From Candidatus Shapirobacteria bacterium (GTDB lineage: Bacteria > Patescibacteriota > Microgenomatia > UBA12405): a stretch of 15,083 bases of DNA. This document shows positions 1 through 7,349 of the stretch, piece after piece (positions within the stretch are counted from its first letter, which is position 1; each line of letters begins with the position of its first letter). The stretch is from the NCBI GenBank assembly GCA_028709405.1, contig JAQVXB010000007.1, positions 1-15,083 on the forward strand, read 5' to 3'. The notes under the pieces are model-generated. The model was not told the origin of the DNA and ran no database searches. It saw only the letters and a program-made list of their open reading frames with translations. The position numbers were made by a program, and so were the translations under genes.

Positions 1-719
1 GTTGCCAGCCATAAAGCCTTCACGACATCTCTAACATCGGTAAAATCGCGATAAGAATCCAAGTTGCCAACTTTTATAATTGGCTCCTGCAGACCTTTTT
101 CGATCGCTGCAATCTGCCATGCAAACGATGAAATAACAAATTGCCGGCCTCGTCTTGGTCCTTCGGTATTGAAGCAACGGGTGATAACGGTCTTCAACCC
201 ATAGCTTTTATGATACTGAAATGCCAACATATCTTGGCCGATCTTGGAAACGGCATAGGGCGATAATGGGCGCAAAGGATTTGTTTCTTTGATGGGAATT
301 TCGTCTTTTAAAACCAAACCATATTCTTCTGAACTGCCCGCAATTTGAATAACTGGATTTATTCTAAGCTCACGGCAAACTTCAAAGATATTCAATTCGG
401 ATATAATATTGCCACATAAAGTATCCTCCGGCGACTCCCAAGAAGTTGGCACAAAACTTTGCGCCGCCAGATGAAAAATCTTATCCGGATTAACAGCGGA
501 AATAACCCTAGCCACAGCCACGCGGTTCGTCAAATCGCATTCGAACAATTTAATCCTGCCTTCTAACTGCTTAATCCTTGTTTTTTCGTCACCCAAATGA
601 TGGGAAAGTACTGTACCGTAAATTGCAATTCCCGGAATATTCAAACAATAATCTGCTAAATGCGATCCGATAAAACCGCTGATTCCAGTTATAAGCACTT
701 TTGTTTTATTTTCTTGCAT
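1..719 (-). CDS. gmd: GDP-mannose 4,6-dehydratase-type SDR (3' end beyond window)
   Basis: Partial gene; the first 239 codons are present. It is an extended short-chain dehydrogenase/reductase. Visible are the Rossmann glycine motif TGISGFIG (residues 11-18), HLAAQSFVPTSW (83-94), an SSEEYG active-site segment with Ser129 and Glu131, and the catalytic pair Tyr155/Lys159 in SPYAVSK. FNTEGPRRG (183-191) resembles the GDP-mannose dehydratase signature. By family the reaction is GDP-mannose to GDP-4-keto-6-deoxymannose, which fits with manC at the other end of the cluster. The Glu131 position is dehydratase-like. The GFIG nucleotide motif and the segment FVISSFAWQIAAIEKG also resemble GDP-4-keto-6-deoxymannose reductase (Rmd), so the exact step is not certain. 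Start chosen at the ATG at 717-719, the only one placing the Rossmann strand at the N-terminus. No Shine-Dalgarno is seen. Confidence 0.82.
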   Translation of the reverse strand, partial: MQENKTKVLITGISGFIGSHLADYCLNIPGIAIYGTVLSHHLGDEKTRIKQLEGRIKLFECDLTNRVAVARVISAVNPDKIFHLAAQSFVPTSWESPEDTLCGNIISELNIFEVCRELRINPVIQIAGSSEEYGLVLKDEIPIKETNPLRPLSPYAVSKIGQDMLAFQYHKSYGLKTVITRCFNTEGPRRGRQFVISSFAWQIAAIEKGLQEPIIKVGNLDSYRDFTDVRDVVKALWLA

Positions 720-742
720 AATTTTTACTGTTTTATTCCGTC

Positions 743-748
743 TTTATA
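743..748 (-). promoter_or_regulatory. Possible -10 element upstream of the gmd-type gene
   Basis: On the minus strand the gap between the GT4 gene and the gmd-type gene contains TATAAA preceded by TG (TGTGCTATAAA), an extended -10-like arrangement 23 bases before the ATG. No good -35 lies at 17-18 bases spacing. In such AT-rich DNA this could be chance. The 99-base gap (720-818) holds nothing else except a 5-bp inverted repeat, CTGTC/GACAG, that lacks a following T run. Confidence 0.22.
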
Positions 749-818
749 GCACATTGCGAATAAAATTTCTACCACTATTTTGATCCTGTCAGCGGGACAG
801 CGGAACATGATAAAGCAA

Positions 819-1793
819 TCAATCGGAAGAATTTATCAGATCCATCCATTGTTTTTTGAATCTTTCAGCGATAAAATTTTTTGCGTAATTATATCCCCTT
901 GCGCCAAATTCCGGATGAGCCAAGCAATATTTGACTTTTTCCTGAAGATGCAAAAAATTTTCACAAATGACTTGTCCGCCCCCTTCCAGTAGCTCCCTCA
1001 TTCCCCCGAGCCCCGATCCTATAACGGGGGTCTTGCAGAGCATAGCTTCGTGAGCCGTCATATTCCACCCTTCTTTAAATTTAGACATCGTAATCACAAC
1101 CGAAGATGATTTCAATAGCCTTAGGTAATCCCTGCGATCTAATTCTAAATTTGTCACGGGAAGATTTACTCTCTTTTTGCCCGAAGTCACAAGATAAACA
1201 TCCAAATCTTTAAGAGCAGCGTAGCTTTCGACGACTCCCTTACCTTTAGTGCAATTGCCGATATAAATAATGGGTTTCCCCGTCAGATGATGCCTCTTTT
1301 TGAAGGATTCAATTTCTTCTTTTGAAAAATCAAATTCTTCAACATCAAAAGCGCAATAAATTTTTGTCAAATTTTTAAACCCTTTTCCCCGGAAAAAATC
1401 TTCCCAATAGCTGGAAATTACTACTATCTTGTCAAATTTTTTTAAATTTGCAAAAACTATTTTTTCAAGCATGAAAAAAAACGGCTTTAAAAAAAACGGG
1501 CGGCTGGAATTATCAATATGATAAACAACGGCAATATTCTTCGCCGGTTTTTGATTTAAAAAAATGGAAGCCTCAAAATTCTTAATCGCTATGGCTATAT
1601 TTTTTCTTTTGCTAAATTCAAAAATCCTCCACAAAACCAGTGGCGCTTCCAAATATTTAAGAATACTTTTTGTTCTCACCCCCGTATTTATAAATTCTGA
1701 TTTGAAATCTTTTGATAAAGCTTTAAATATCATTTCCGTGTATATGCTTCCCCCGTATTTCTGATAAGTAGTGTTGATTATTGCAATTTTCAT
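819..1793 (-). CDS. Family 4 glycosyltransferase (GT-B fold)
   Basis: A 324-residue cytoplasmic or membrane-associated glycosyltransferase that would transfer a sugar from an activated donor to the growing lipid-linked repeat unit. The N-terminus MKIAIINTTYQKYGGS has the short strand and glycine loop of GT4 enzymes. The C-terminal half has YIGNCTKGKG (177-186), the usual phosphate-contact region, and EGWNMTAHE (231-239), the E-x7-E motif, followed by a GLGGMRELLEGGG turn. The length is slightly short for GT4 because the N-terminal domain is compact. The frame stays open upstream to 1862, but those residues are hydrophobic, unlike GT4, and overlap an older reading frame (see the 1814-1939 relic). 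I therefore start at the ATG at 1791-1793. Donor and acceptor cannot be inferred from sequence. Confidence 0.88.
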   Translation of the reverse strand: MKIAIINTTYQKYGGSIYTEMIFKALSKDFKSEFINTGVRTKSILKYLEAPLVLWRIFEFSKRKNIAIAIKNFEASIFLNQKPAKNIAVVYHIDNSSRPFFLKPFFFMLEKIVFANLKKFDKIVVISSYWEDFFRGKGFKNLTKIYCAFDVEEFDFSKEEIESFKKRHHLTGKPIIYIGNCTKGKGVVESYAALKDLDVYLVTSGKKRVNLPVTNLELDRRDYLRLLKSSSVVITMSKFKEGWNMTAHEAMLCKTPVIGSGLGGMRELLEGGGQVICENFLHLQEKVKYCLAHPEFGARGYNYAKNFIAERFKKQWMDLINSSD

Positions 1794-1813
1794 TTTTATT
1801 TGTTTACTTTGAA

Positions 1814-1939
1814 TTACGAAATTCCCGAAAAATAGTAGAGCAACAACGGAGCCAGTGACCAATAAACCGCCAGCTCAACACCAACATAAAAGTTATAATT
1901 CCATTCTACAACGAAATCATGAAAGCGGTAAGACTTTTT
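1814..1939 (-). pseudogene. Truncated 3' relic of a minus-strand gene (41 codons)
   Basis: Just upstream of the GT4 gene a minus-strand frame reads as a convincing protein C-terminus: aromatic and hydrophobic residues including FVVEWNYNFYVGVEL and LAPLLLYYF, ending in GIS and a TAA at 1814-1816. It is closed upstream by TGA at 1940-1942 and has no start codon. The GC-rich hairpin at 1951-1976 begins only a few bases beyond. The composition (W, Y, F, then an amphipathic or hydrophobic tail) is unlike random AT-rich translation, and the frame ends 20 bases before the next gene, the spacing expected in this operon. I infer the tail of a deleted gene, perhaps a methyltransferase or membrane-associated enzyme; I cannot name the family with confidence. 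Confidence 0.45.
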
Positions 1940-1950
1940 TCACAATAAAC

Positions 1951-1976
1951 TACCCCGGGGGCAGAGCCCCGAGGTA
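1951..1976 (-). repeat. GC-rich hairpin (REP-like), copy 1
   Basis: Read on the minus strand, TACCTCGGGGC, loop TCT, then GCCCCCGGGGTA: about 11 base pairs with one G-U pair and one bulged C. It is strikingly GC-rich in an AT-rich window. No T run follows on either strand, so a Rho-independent terminator is not supported. It shares the lead-in GAATACC(C/T)CG with the hairpin at 2062-2087 and abuts a pentamer repeat, so I regard both as parts of one dispersed repeat family. Confidence 0.6.
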
Positions 1977-2010
1977 TTCCTTCCGCTCCGCTTACGCTAC
2001 GCGGTAGGAA
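1977..2010. repeat. NCGCT pentamer repeat block, copy A
   Basis: The core, 1982-2006, reads on the plus strand as successive CCGCT CCGCT T ACGCT ACGCG units followed by GTA. It is flanked by inverted arms TTCCT and AGGAA. A second, better-preserved copy lies at 2023-2056. The block sits directly beside the hairpin at 1951-1976. Confidence 0.55.
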
Positions 2011-2022
2011 AAGTTTGTTTAT

Positions 2023-2056
2023 AGCCTCCGCTCCGCTTCGCTACGCTACGGGTAGC
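2023..2056. repeat. NCGCT pentamer repeat block, copy B
   Basis: The plus strand reads TCCGCT CCGCT TCGCT ACGCT ACGGG from 2027, that is, about five NCGCT-type units in a row. It matches copy A except for one missing unit and small indels. It lies between the 14-base spacer after copy A and the hairpin at 2062-2087, giving a mirrored hairpin-pentamer-pentamer-hairpin layout. Confidence 0.55.
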
Positions 2057-2061
2057 CATTC

Positions 2062-2087
2062 ATCCCCGCGGTAAAGCCGACGGGGTA
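2062..2087 (-). repeat. GC-rich hairpin (REP-like), copy 2
   Basis: On the minus strand, ACCCCGTCGG, loop CTTTA, CCGCGGGGAT: eight G-C pairs with one bulged T. It lacks a T tail, so it is not a typical terminator. The shared GAATACC lead-in links it to the hairpin at 1951-1976. The stretch 2088-2247 beyond it has no gene I can support. Confidence 0.55.
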
Positions 2088-2247
2088 TTCTGGCAGATAA
2101 ATAACTAAAAATTGACAAGCTTCAAAACAAAACCAGTCGAAAATTGGCATTGCCGATTCTTCAAGTACCATCGCCGGCATTGTTCAAACAAGCCAGCGGC
2201 ATCGCTACCAAAAAATCATTATTCACCGTATTCAATCTTCAAAAAAT

Positions 2248-2520
2248 ATGCTCCTACATAACTTTGCAATGAGTATGAAGCACTGAGCAATCATAGCATT
2301 ACAGCTGATGTTCGTCACAATGATGATCGGAAAACACCAACACATCATCAAGCACATTGATTCCATTGATATTCCCGTTTGTTTGTTCAAAAATACCAAT
2401 CGGCACAAGGTGATAAAAATATTCCAACTTCGCACTTCGCAAGAAACGCGAAAGGCATCAGGGGAAAGATTAAGGTTATCAGCTCACATTGGTTATCTCC
2501 GTACTCCACCCATTGCGCAA
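2248..2520 (+). pseudogene. Possible decayed transposase fragment, IS982-like
   Basis: This would be the only plus-strand coding trace in the window. One frame, broken by a TGA at 2287, contains HIDSIDIPVC followed by NRHKV (motif 2356-2412). This resembles the IDS-x-PIPVC...RHKV segment around a catalytic aspartate in IS982-type transposases. In another frame, about 60 bases on, 2474-2500 reads GYQLTLVIS, similar to the GFKLHLVI block that follows in that family. A frameshift between the two would be expected of a decayed copy. No terminal inverted repeats or full-length frame are visible and the N-terminal part is not recognisable. It runs into the 3' end of the polymerase gene on the opposite strand. 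Based on remembered family motifs, so tentative. Confidence 0.3.
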
Positions 2521-3873
2521 AACACTCGAAATGCTTGTTTTAAATAAATTACACAACCCTAAAAACATAAAAACGGCAAGAAATAGCGCGGCCGAAAGAG
2601 TAATGTAATAAAATAAATTCAAAAATCCAGTCTCGGAAAGAGAACCCGACATTTGCGTTGAAAAAAATATATAAACTAAAACAAACGGAAATAAGTATTT
2701 ACTTTTTGTCGTTACCGTTCTTCTTATTAATCCTAATACAAATCCACCCATAAGCAAATACGGGATCAAGCTAAAATATCCGGCATCAGCAAAAGCAAAC
2801 CCCGCAAATGTAGGCGCAACATTGGCGTAAATGTCGATTGAACTGTCCTCGTTGGTCAAATCGCCCCTCGCATGAAACGGGGGTGACGGCTTGTCCGGCC
2901 AAAAAAACCGGGGGATCCATCCAGTTATTGTGCTTTCCATAATTTTTTTTCCGAAAAATAGCGATGGAGTTTCAACCAATCTGTTAACCATAAAAGAATA
3001 GCCTCGATAAAGTCCAAAAGGCCCGAGCCGGCGGCCTATCACCGACAGCGAGGTATTCAAAATAGTTTCTTTACTAAAAGAAATTGCGCGCCCTTCCGAA
3101 AGAATCTCATATTTAATTTGCGTTTTCACCCCCAATCCTATCAAAAAAATAATGAATAAAATAATTAATGGCAATGGCTTGAAAAATCGCCTAAAAGCTT
3201 CTTTATTAAAAACATGGATAGTAAAAAATAAGATAATCAATGCCGCGATAATGCCGCTTTTGCTTAAAGAGAAAATAAAGGAGATAAGTATGATGGCCAA
3301 AATAAAAAATATTTGCTTGATTATTTTGTCGTTATAAACCGCAACCAATAGACTCAACCCCAGTATAGAGATATTCAAACCAATGTGCATAAACTCTCCT
3401 TGCGTAATTTGAGCCTGATACATATACATTCCCGAAAAAAAAGCACCTATACTTCTAAAACCTGCTGAATATAAAACAAATAACTTCATAGACAGGCCCA
3501 AGAATGCAAGAAAATAGCCGGTAGCAATAATTTTTTGTCTGATTTTTTTGCTTTTCCCCGAAAGATCATAACGCAAATTTTTTCTTCTATTGGGATCACT
3601 GATTAACAGGCCGACAAAAAAAGACAAAAGTCCGATAGTCAATACAATGTTTGGTAAAAATCTGAGTTGCAATTCTGACTTAACATCAGCCAAACTGGGA
3701 TTCAAAATATAAATCATCAACAAGCCAAAAGCATCGGAGGCAACCATTAATAGTAAAAAGGCCATGCCCAACCCTTCGGCGGAAAAAAACTTCCGCCAAA
3801 GGATAATCCAAACCATAAGAATTAAGTTCACGACAAGAAAGCCTATGCCTATTAATTCAATCATATTAGTCAT
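2479..3873 (-). CDS. wzy: Wzy-type oligosaccharide repeat-unit polymerase
   Basis: A 464-residue inner-membrane protein with about a dozen hydrophobic segments, for example LIGIGFLVVNLILMVWII near the N-terminus and LFPFVLVYIFF near the C-terminus. A long loop after residue 300 carries WIPRFFWPDKPSPPF (about 319-333), the IPR-x-WPDKP signature typical of O-antigen/oligosaccharide repeat polymerases. It would join lipid-linked repeat units on the outer side of the membrane. The frame is open upstream to 4053, but that would overlap the GT2 gene by 143 bases with un-Wzy-like sequence. I start at the ATG at 3871-3873, 37 bases after the GT2 stop; another ATG lies at 3862-3864. The last ~20 residues after the final membrane segment lie in the region of the possible transposase relic and may not be native. 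Confidence 0.85.
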   Translation of the reverse strand: MTNMIELIGIGFLVVNLILMVWIILWRKFFSAEGLGMAFLLLMVASDAFGLLMIYILNPSLADVKSELQLRFLPNIVLTIGLLSFFVGLLISDPNRRKNLRYDLSGKSKKIRQKIIATGYFLAFLGLSMKLFVLYSAGFRSIGAFFSGMYMYQAQITQGEFMHIGLNISILGLSLLVAVYNDKIIKQIFFILAIILISFIFSLSKSGIIAALIILFFTIHVFNKEAFRRFFKPLPLIILFIIFLIGLGVKTQIKYEILSEGRAISFSKETILNTSLSVIGRRLGPFGLYRGYSFMVNRLVETPSLFFGKKIMESTITGWIPRFFWPDKPSPPFHARGDLTNEDSSIDIYANVAPTFAGFAFADAGYFSLIPYLLMGGFVLGLIRRTVTTKSKYLFPFVLVYIFFSTQMSGSLSETGFLNLFYYITLSAALFLAVFMFLGLCNLFKTSISSVLRNGWSTEITNVS

Positions 3874-3910
3874 TTTGTGAAATTTATTAAAAACAACGAT
3901 ATGACAACTA

Positions 3911-4960
3911 TTATCCAATAGATTGGATATACTTTCCATATTCTTCCTGCAAATGTCGCAATTTGCGCTTCCGCCAATTCCGGCGGCTCTTATCCAAAAA
4001 TAAAATGCAACGATAAGCAAGGGGAAAATATTGACAAACCTTAGCTGATACAAAAAGTAAAAATGCCCTGATTTTCCAATGATACCGAGAATTCAAAACG
4101 GATGCCGCCTGATAAGTATCGTCAAAATTTTTTCGGATAATCGAGGCAATACCTATCTGAAATAGTCTTTTTTTAAGCTGTTCCGTTAGAATTTGTTCAA
4201 TTTCTATGCGGATATTAGATGGAATTTGTTCAATCTCAGTTATATTACGAATCATCTTAAGCCATCCCGGCCAAGTGAAATTAAAACGCCGCGCCTCATT
4301 GCCGGATAAATGATCAATAAAAAGAATTGCGCCACTCTTTGGAGAAACGATGAAAGGAAAACGAGCCGCCCCTTGCAACACAAAATCCAAGTCACAAGCC
4401 ATACCAACTTTCTCATCGAGAATACCTATTTTTTTGATAATTTCTTTGCGGAAAAGAATTCCTGTCCACACCATGTTTCCTCGTTTGAGTATTTCTATCA
4501 CACCTTCGGGCGGTTCATACAGCCCTTCCCTCCAATTAGAAACAAACGGACTCAATAAATCCCCGCCATAATCCATGTAAGCAGTGGAAGCAACCGAAAA
4601 AAAGGCCTCGGGGTACTTTTTGAAGCCATCCATTAATATCCGATAAAGCTCGGGCAAAAGAATATCATCATCGGAGAGGAATGAGAAAAAAGGGGTATCA
4701 ACATGTTCCATCCCATAATTAAAATTTTTGAGCGATCCGATATTATCAGGCTGGCAATAATATTTTACCCGAAAATCATTTTCCGCGAATTCAGCTACAA
4801 CCTCGGCCGTTTCGTCGCCAGAAGCATTATCATAAACACATACCTGTAAATGCGGGTAAGTCTGGTTTAGCACACTCTTAATTGCCCGGCGCAAAAGCTT
4901 TGGACGGCGATATGTCGGAATGATTGTTGTAATTAACGGTTTTTGGTTTTTATTTTTCAT
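3911..4960 (-). CDS. Family 2 glycosyltransferase (GT-A fold)
   Basis: A 349-residue glycosyltransferase. The N-terminus has the GT2 opening TTIIPTYRRP (11-20), VYDNASGD (42-49) with the nucleotide-binding Asp44, and the metal-binding SDDD (96-99). CDLDF (189-193) occupies the place of the acceptor-side acidic motif. No membrane segments are clear, although the C-terminus (about 300-349) is basic and could lie on the membrane. It would add one sugar to the lipid-linked unit; the donor cannot be told from sequence. Its ATG overlaps the flippase stop in an ATGA (4957-4960), indicating translational coupling. Some family members act on rhamnose or other deoxyhexoses, which would fit the cluster but is only inference. 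Confidence 0.9.
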   Translation of the reverse strand: MKNKNQKPLITTIIPTYRRPKLLRRAIKSVLNQTYPHLQVCVYDNASGDETAEVVAEFAENDFRVKYYCQPDNIGSLKNFNYGMEHVDTPFFSFLSDDDILLPELYRILMDGFKKYPEAFFSVASTAYMDYGGDLLSPFVSNWREGLYEPPEGVIEILKRGNMVWTGILFRKEIIKKIGILDEKVGMACDLDFVLQGAARFPFIVSPKSGAILFIDHLSGNEARRFNFTWPGWLKMIRNITEIEQIPSNIRIEIEQILTEQLKKRLFQIGIASIIRKNFDDTYQAASVLNSRYHWKIRAFLLFVSAKVCQYFPLAYRCILFLDKSRRNWRKRKLRHLQEEYGKYIQSIG

Positions 4961-6483
4961 TTATTTAATATCGGAAATTTTATCTTAATAAATTTAAGGT
5001 ATTCAAAAAGCGTTTCGCGAAGCTCTTTACTGATCATAAAATAGGCGCAAACCAAAAAAACAATTGTCGCTCCAGTATAAGCTAACACTAAAGAAACGAT
5101 GGAATAGGAACCCATAAATTCCACGAAAATCCATCCGATGCCATAAGTTAGAGTAGCAACAACAAAAATTTTGAATATGTGCGTATACCACTCCCGCACC
5201 GGCAACAGCAAACATTCGGAGCAAATTATCGGAACAGCATATAAATATGAGAATAAATTATAAAGCACCCACGAAAATCCTGCGCCCGACAATCCAAAAA
5301 AATAAATCAAAAGACCCGTTGCCGGAAGAACAATGAATAGCGCCAAAAAATTAGACTTAGCTGAAACCTCCGGCTTACCGGCCGCCAGAGAGAAGACATA
5401 CGGCACATTTAATGTTCCATTCATATAAAAACCAAGGGCTAAAAAAGTAATAGGAACCAATAACATCCTGGCAATATCAGGATTGAATACAAAACCAAAT
5501 ACGGGTAGCGCAACAAAAGGAATCACTCCGAAGAAAGGAACGGCTCCAAAGCAAATCAAGTCATGTAATTTTCGATATTGCGACATCATATTGTCGCGAT
5601 CTCCCGTCTTAAAAATCGAAGAAAAAGAAGGAAAAGCAGCTTGAGCGACAGCACTTGTCAGTAATGTGGTCTTGGACACGGCGCTGTAAGCAAAACCATA
5701 AAAACCAAAAAGGCTGAGGGGCAATAACTTACTCATAATTATCTTATCGGACTGCATATGGATCATAGACAATAAAGAAATCGACATCGCGCCGAAAGAA
5801 TACCTTAAGTTCCTTGCGACCACCACAGGACAATAGCCGGGCACAAATGCCTTCCACGGGAAAAAACGCCGCGCGGCAAGAATATAACTCAATATCCCGA
5901 TCCCGAAAGAAATAACGAACCAATAAGCAACCGCCAGCAACCCTCCGCCAAAAGCAAGAATCACAATGATTCCCAATTGTTGAAGCGCGCTACTCGCGAC
6001 ATCAATGATATTATTGAATTCCATCCGTTGCAGACCGCGAAAAAGACTCGCGTAAAGGGACCGGGGCAACGCAAGCAAGGATGAAATTCCCATAATTCGC
6101 AACACTTGCGTTGCCATACCCGCATCTATCGTTTTAAGAGTAATCCATTTGTCAATCAAGATTGGCGCCCCAAAATAAATGACCGCCGCCAATAAAACAT
6201 ATGCAATCCAGTAAAACGATGAAAATGATCGAATGAGATCGCGAACGTAGCCCAGCTGATTATCAAAATGGGCAGCCACTTCCCGAATTATGGTGGAGCA
6301 AATCCCCATCTCCAAAACCGCGCAAAGAACGGCATTTATCGTCAACGTAAAATATATGATTCCAAGAGCGTCTTCACCCAACTGCTTGAAAATATACCTA
6401 ACCGCAATAAAGCCAAGAACGAGAAGTAATCCCTGGCCAAAAAAATTGTAAATGATATTTTTGGAGAGTCTGGATAAAGGCAT
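4957..6483 (-). CDS. wzx: Wzx-type polysaccharide flippase (MOP superfamily)
   Basis: A 508-residue polytopic inner-membrane protein with 12-14 hydrophobic segments, beginning NIIYNFFGQGLLLVLGFIA and followed by the amphipathic FKQLGEDALGIIYF typical of the polysaccharide biosynthesis/MATE-like flippases. A central MQSDKIIMSKLL (about 248-259) and LFGFYGFAYS follow the usual pattern of this family. It would move the undecaprenyl-linked repeat unit from the cytoplasmic to the outer face. The start codon follows the stop of the CmcI-like gene without a gap, and its stop overlaps the next ATG by four bases, so it is in the middle of an operon. Length is normal for Wzx. With the Wzy-type polymerase downstream it indicates a Wzx/Wzy-dependent pathway. 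Confidence 0.9.
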   Translation of the reverse strand: MPLSRLSKNIIYNFFGQGLLLVLGFIAVRYIFKQLGEDALGIIYFTLTINAVLCAVLEMGICSTIIREVAAHFDNQLGYVRDLIRSFSSFYWIAYVLLAAVIYFGAPILIDKWITLKTIDAGMATQVLRIMGISSLLALPRSLYASLFRGLQRMEFNNIIDVASSALQQLGIIVILAFGGGLLAVAYWFVISFGIGILSYILAARRFFPWKAFVPGYCPVVVARNLRYSFGAMSISLLSMIHMQSDKIIMSKLLPLSLFGFYGFAYSAVSKTTLLTSAVAQAAFPSFSSIFKTGDRDNMMSQYRKLHDLICFGAVPFFGVIPFVALPVFGFVFNPDIARMLLVPITFLALGFYMNGTLNVPYVFSLAAGKPEVSAKSNFLALFIVLPATGLLIYFFGLSGAGFSWVLYNLFSYLYAVPIICSECLLLPVREWYTHIFKIFVVATLTYGIGWIFVEFMGSYSIVSLVLAYTGATIVFLVCAYFMISKELRETLFEYLKFIKIKFPILNK

Positions 6484-7212
6484 TTAACTGATTCTTTTTA
6501 AATATCCTCCGGGGGCCGAAGTAATCAGGAGTTTGTTTTCAATCTCCATGTCGGCAATAAAATTATTGTTTGTTTTGAGGAATGCCGCCACAGCAGTGGC
6601 GGGATTGTTGCCTTGACCCCACGGCCTGTTTTTGAAAAAATTCTTAGGCATATATTCAACAACCGTGTCAAAGACAACAAGATAACTGCCAACACTAACA
6701 AGGTTAGAATATAAATTTAATTCTTCCAGAACATGATCGTGCGTGTGCAATGAATCTAAAATAATCATAGTTTTGCGTCCGCGCGCCATTTCGGCAACAT
6801 TAGCAGCAACATCTTCATTCACCGAAGATCCCTGAATCATTTTAATTCGCTTGTACATCGGGTGCGTTTCTATCTCCCTCTGATTATGATCCCTAATATC
6901 AATATCAATACCCAATACATTACCCTTGCCTATCAATTCCAACATCGAAGCATAAAAAATCAACCCACCACCGTGAGCAATTCCAGTTTCAACGATCAAA
7001 TCCGGCTTTACTTTCCATATAATTTCCTGTAAAGCCGCAATATCCTGAGGAAGCTGGATGATTGGCCGCCCTAGCCAGTTAAAATTATAAGTGTAATTAT
7101 AATTTTGCGAATCTATCAATAACTTTAAAGCAAGAGATTTTAATTTTTCGTCACTCACCATTTTTTTTATGTTTTCCATTTTTTCCCGCTTGAATTGTTC
7201 TATTGCGCTCAT
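6484..7212 (-). CDS. CmcI-like SAM-dependent methyltransferase (cephalosporin hydroxylase family)
   Basis: A 242-residue cytoplasmic protein matching the CmcI/rhamnosyl O-methyltransferase family. Visible are LGRPIIQLPQDIAALQEIIW (47-66), the SAM-binding VETGIAHGG (74-82), VLGIDIDIR (99-107) and DSLHTHDHV (153-161), a likely metal-binding segment. The conserved C-terminal RPWGQGNNPATAV and GGYLKRIS are also present. Despite the family name, homologues in polysaccharide clusters are generally sugar O-methyltransferases, and that is my expectation here: capping or modifying a residue of the glycan. I chose the ATG at 7210-7212 because MSAIEQFKRE is the expected N-terminus. The frame can be extended to a TTG at 7282-7284 (266 residues) and another ATG lies at 7177-7179; none has a ribosome binding site. 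Confidence 0.82.
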   Translation of the reverse strand: MSAIEQFKREKMENIKKMVSDEKLKSLALKLLIDSQNYNYTYNFNWLGRPIIQLPQDIAALQEIIWKVKPDLIVETGIAHGGGLIFYASMLELIGKGNVLGIDIDIRDHNQREIETHPMYKRIKMIQGSSVNEDVAANVAEMARGRKTMIILDSLHTHDHVLEELNLYSNLVSVGSYLVVFDTVVEYMPKNFFKNRPWGQGNNPATAVAAFLKTNNNFIADMEIENKLLITSAPGGYLKRIS

Positions 7213-7349
7213 ATTTTTATATAAATTGAGAGTAGTGACTAATTGATAAAATTGCCAGATTTTTGAAGAATTCAAGCTTGACAATTTTTTAAAATGATGA
7301 AAATCAACAATTATTCAACACTCTAAAATTATTTATTTCTTAAAGAATT

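Noticed and set aside
780..992. Small plus-strand frames within the minus-strand genes (for example 780-992, 8923-9189, 9014-9235)
   Set aside because: They are antisense shadows of clearly recognisable genes, without family motifs or start signals.
1794..1862. N-terminal extension of the GT4 frame (a hydrophobic, signal-peptide-like stretch)
   Set aside because: The hydrophobic residues come from an out-of-frame reading of the relic's C-terminus, and GT4 enzymes start at the MKIAIIN-type strand.
1951..2087. GC-rich hairpins as Rho-independent terminators
   Set aside because: No T run follows either hairpin on either strand; the shared sequence and pentamer blocks point to a repeat family.
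1951..2087. CRISPR array
   Set aside because: There are only two imperfect repeat copies, without regular spacers and without cas genes nearby.
3874..4053. N-terminal extension of the wzy frame to 4053
   Set aside because: It would overlap the GT2 coding sequence by 143 bases, and the added residues (cysteine-rich, mixed) do not resemble a polymerase N-terminus; the ATG at 3871-3873 begins right at the first membrane segment.
7213..7349. Promoter or terminator in the 137-base gap after the GNAT gene
   Set aside because: It contains a 10-base palindrome, TCAAGCTTGA (7272-7281), and scattered TTGxxx motifs but no convincing -35/-10 pair or hairpin with a T tail; part of it may be the TTG-start extension of the CmcI-like gene.
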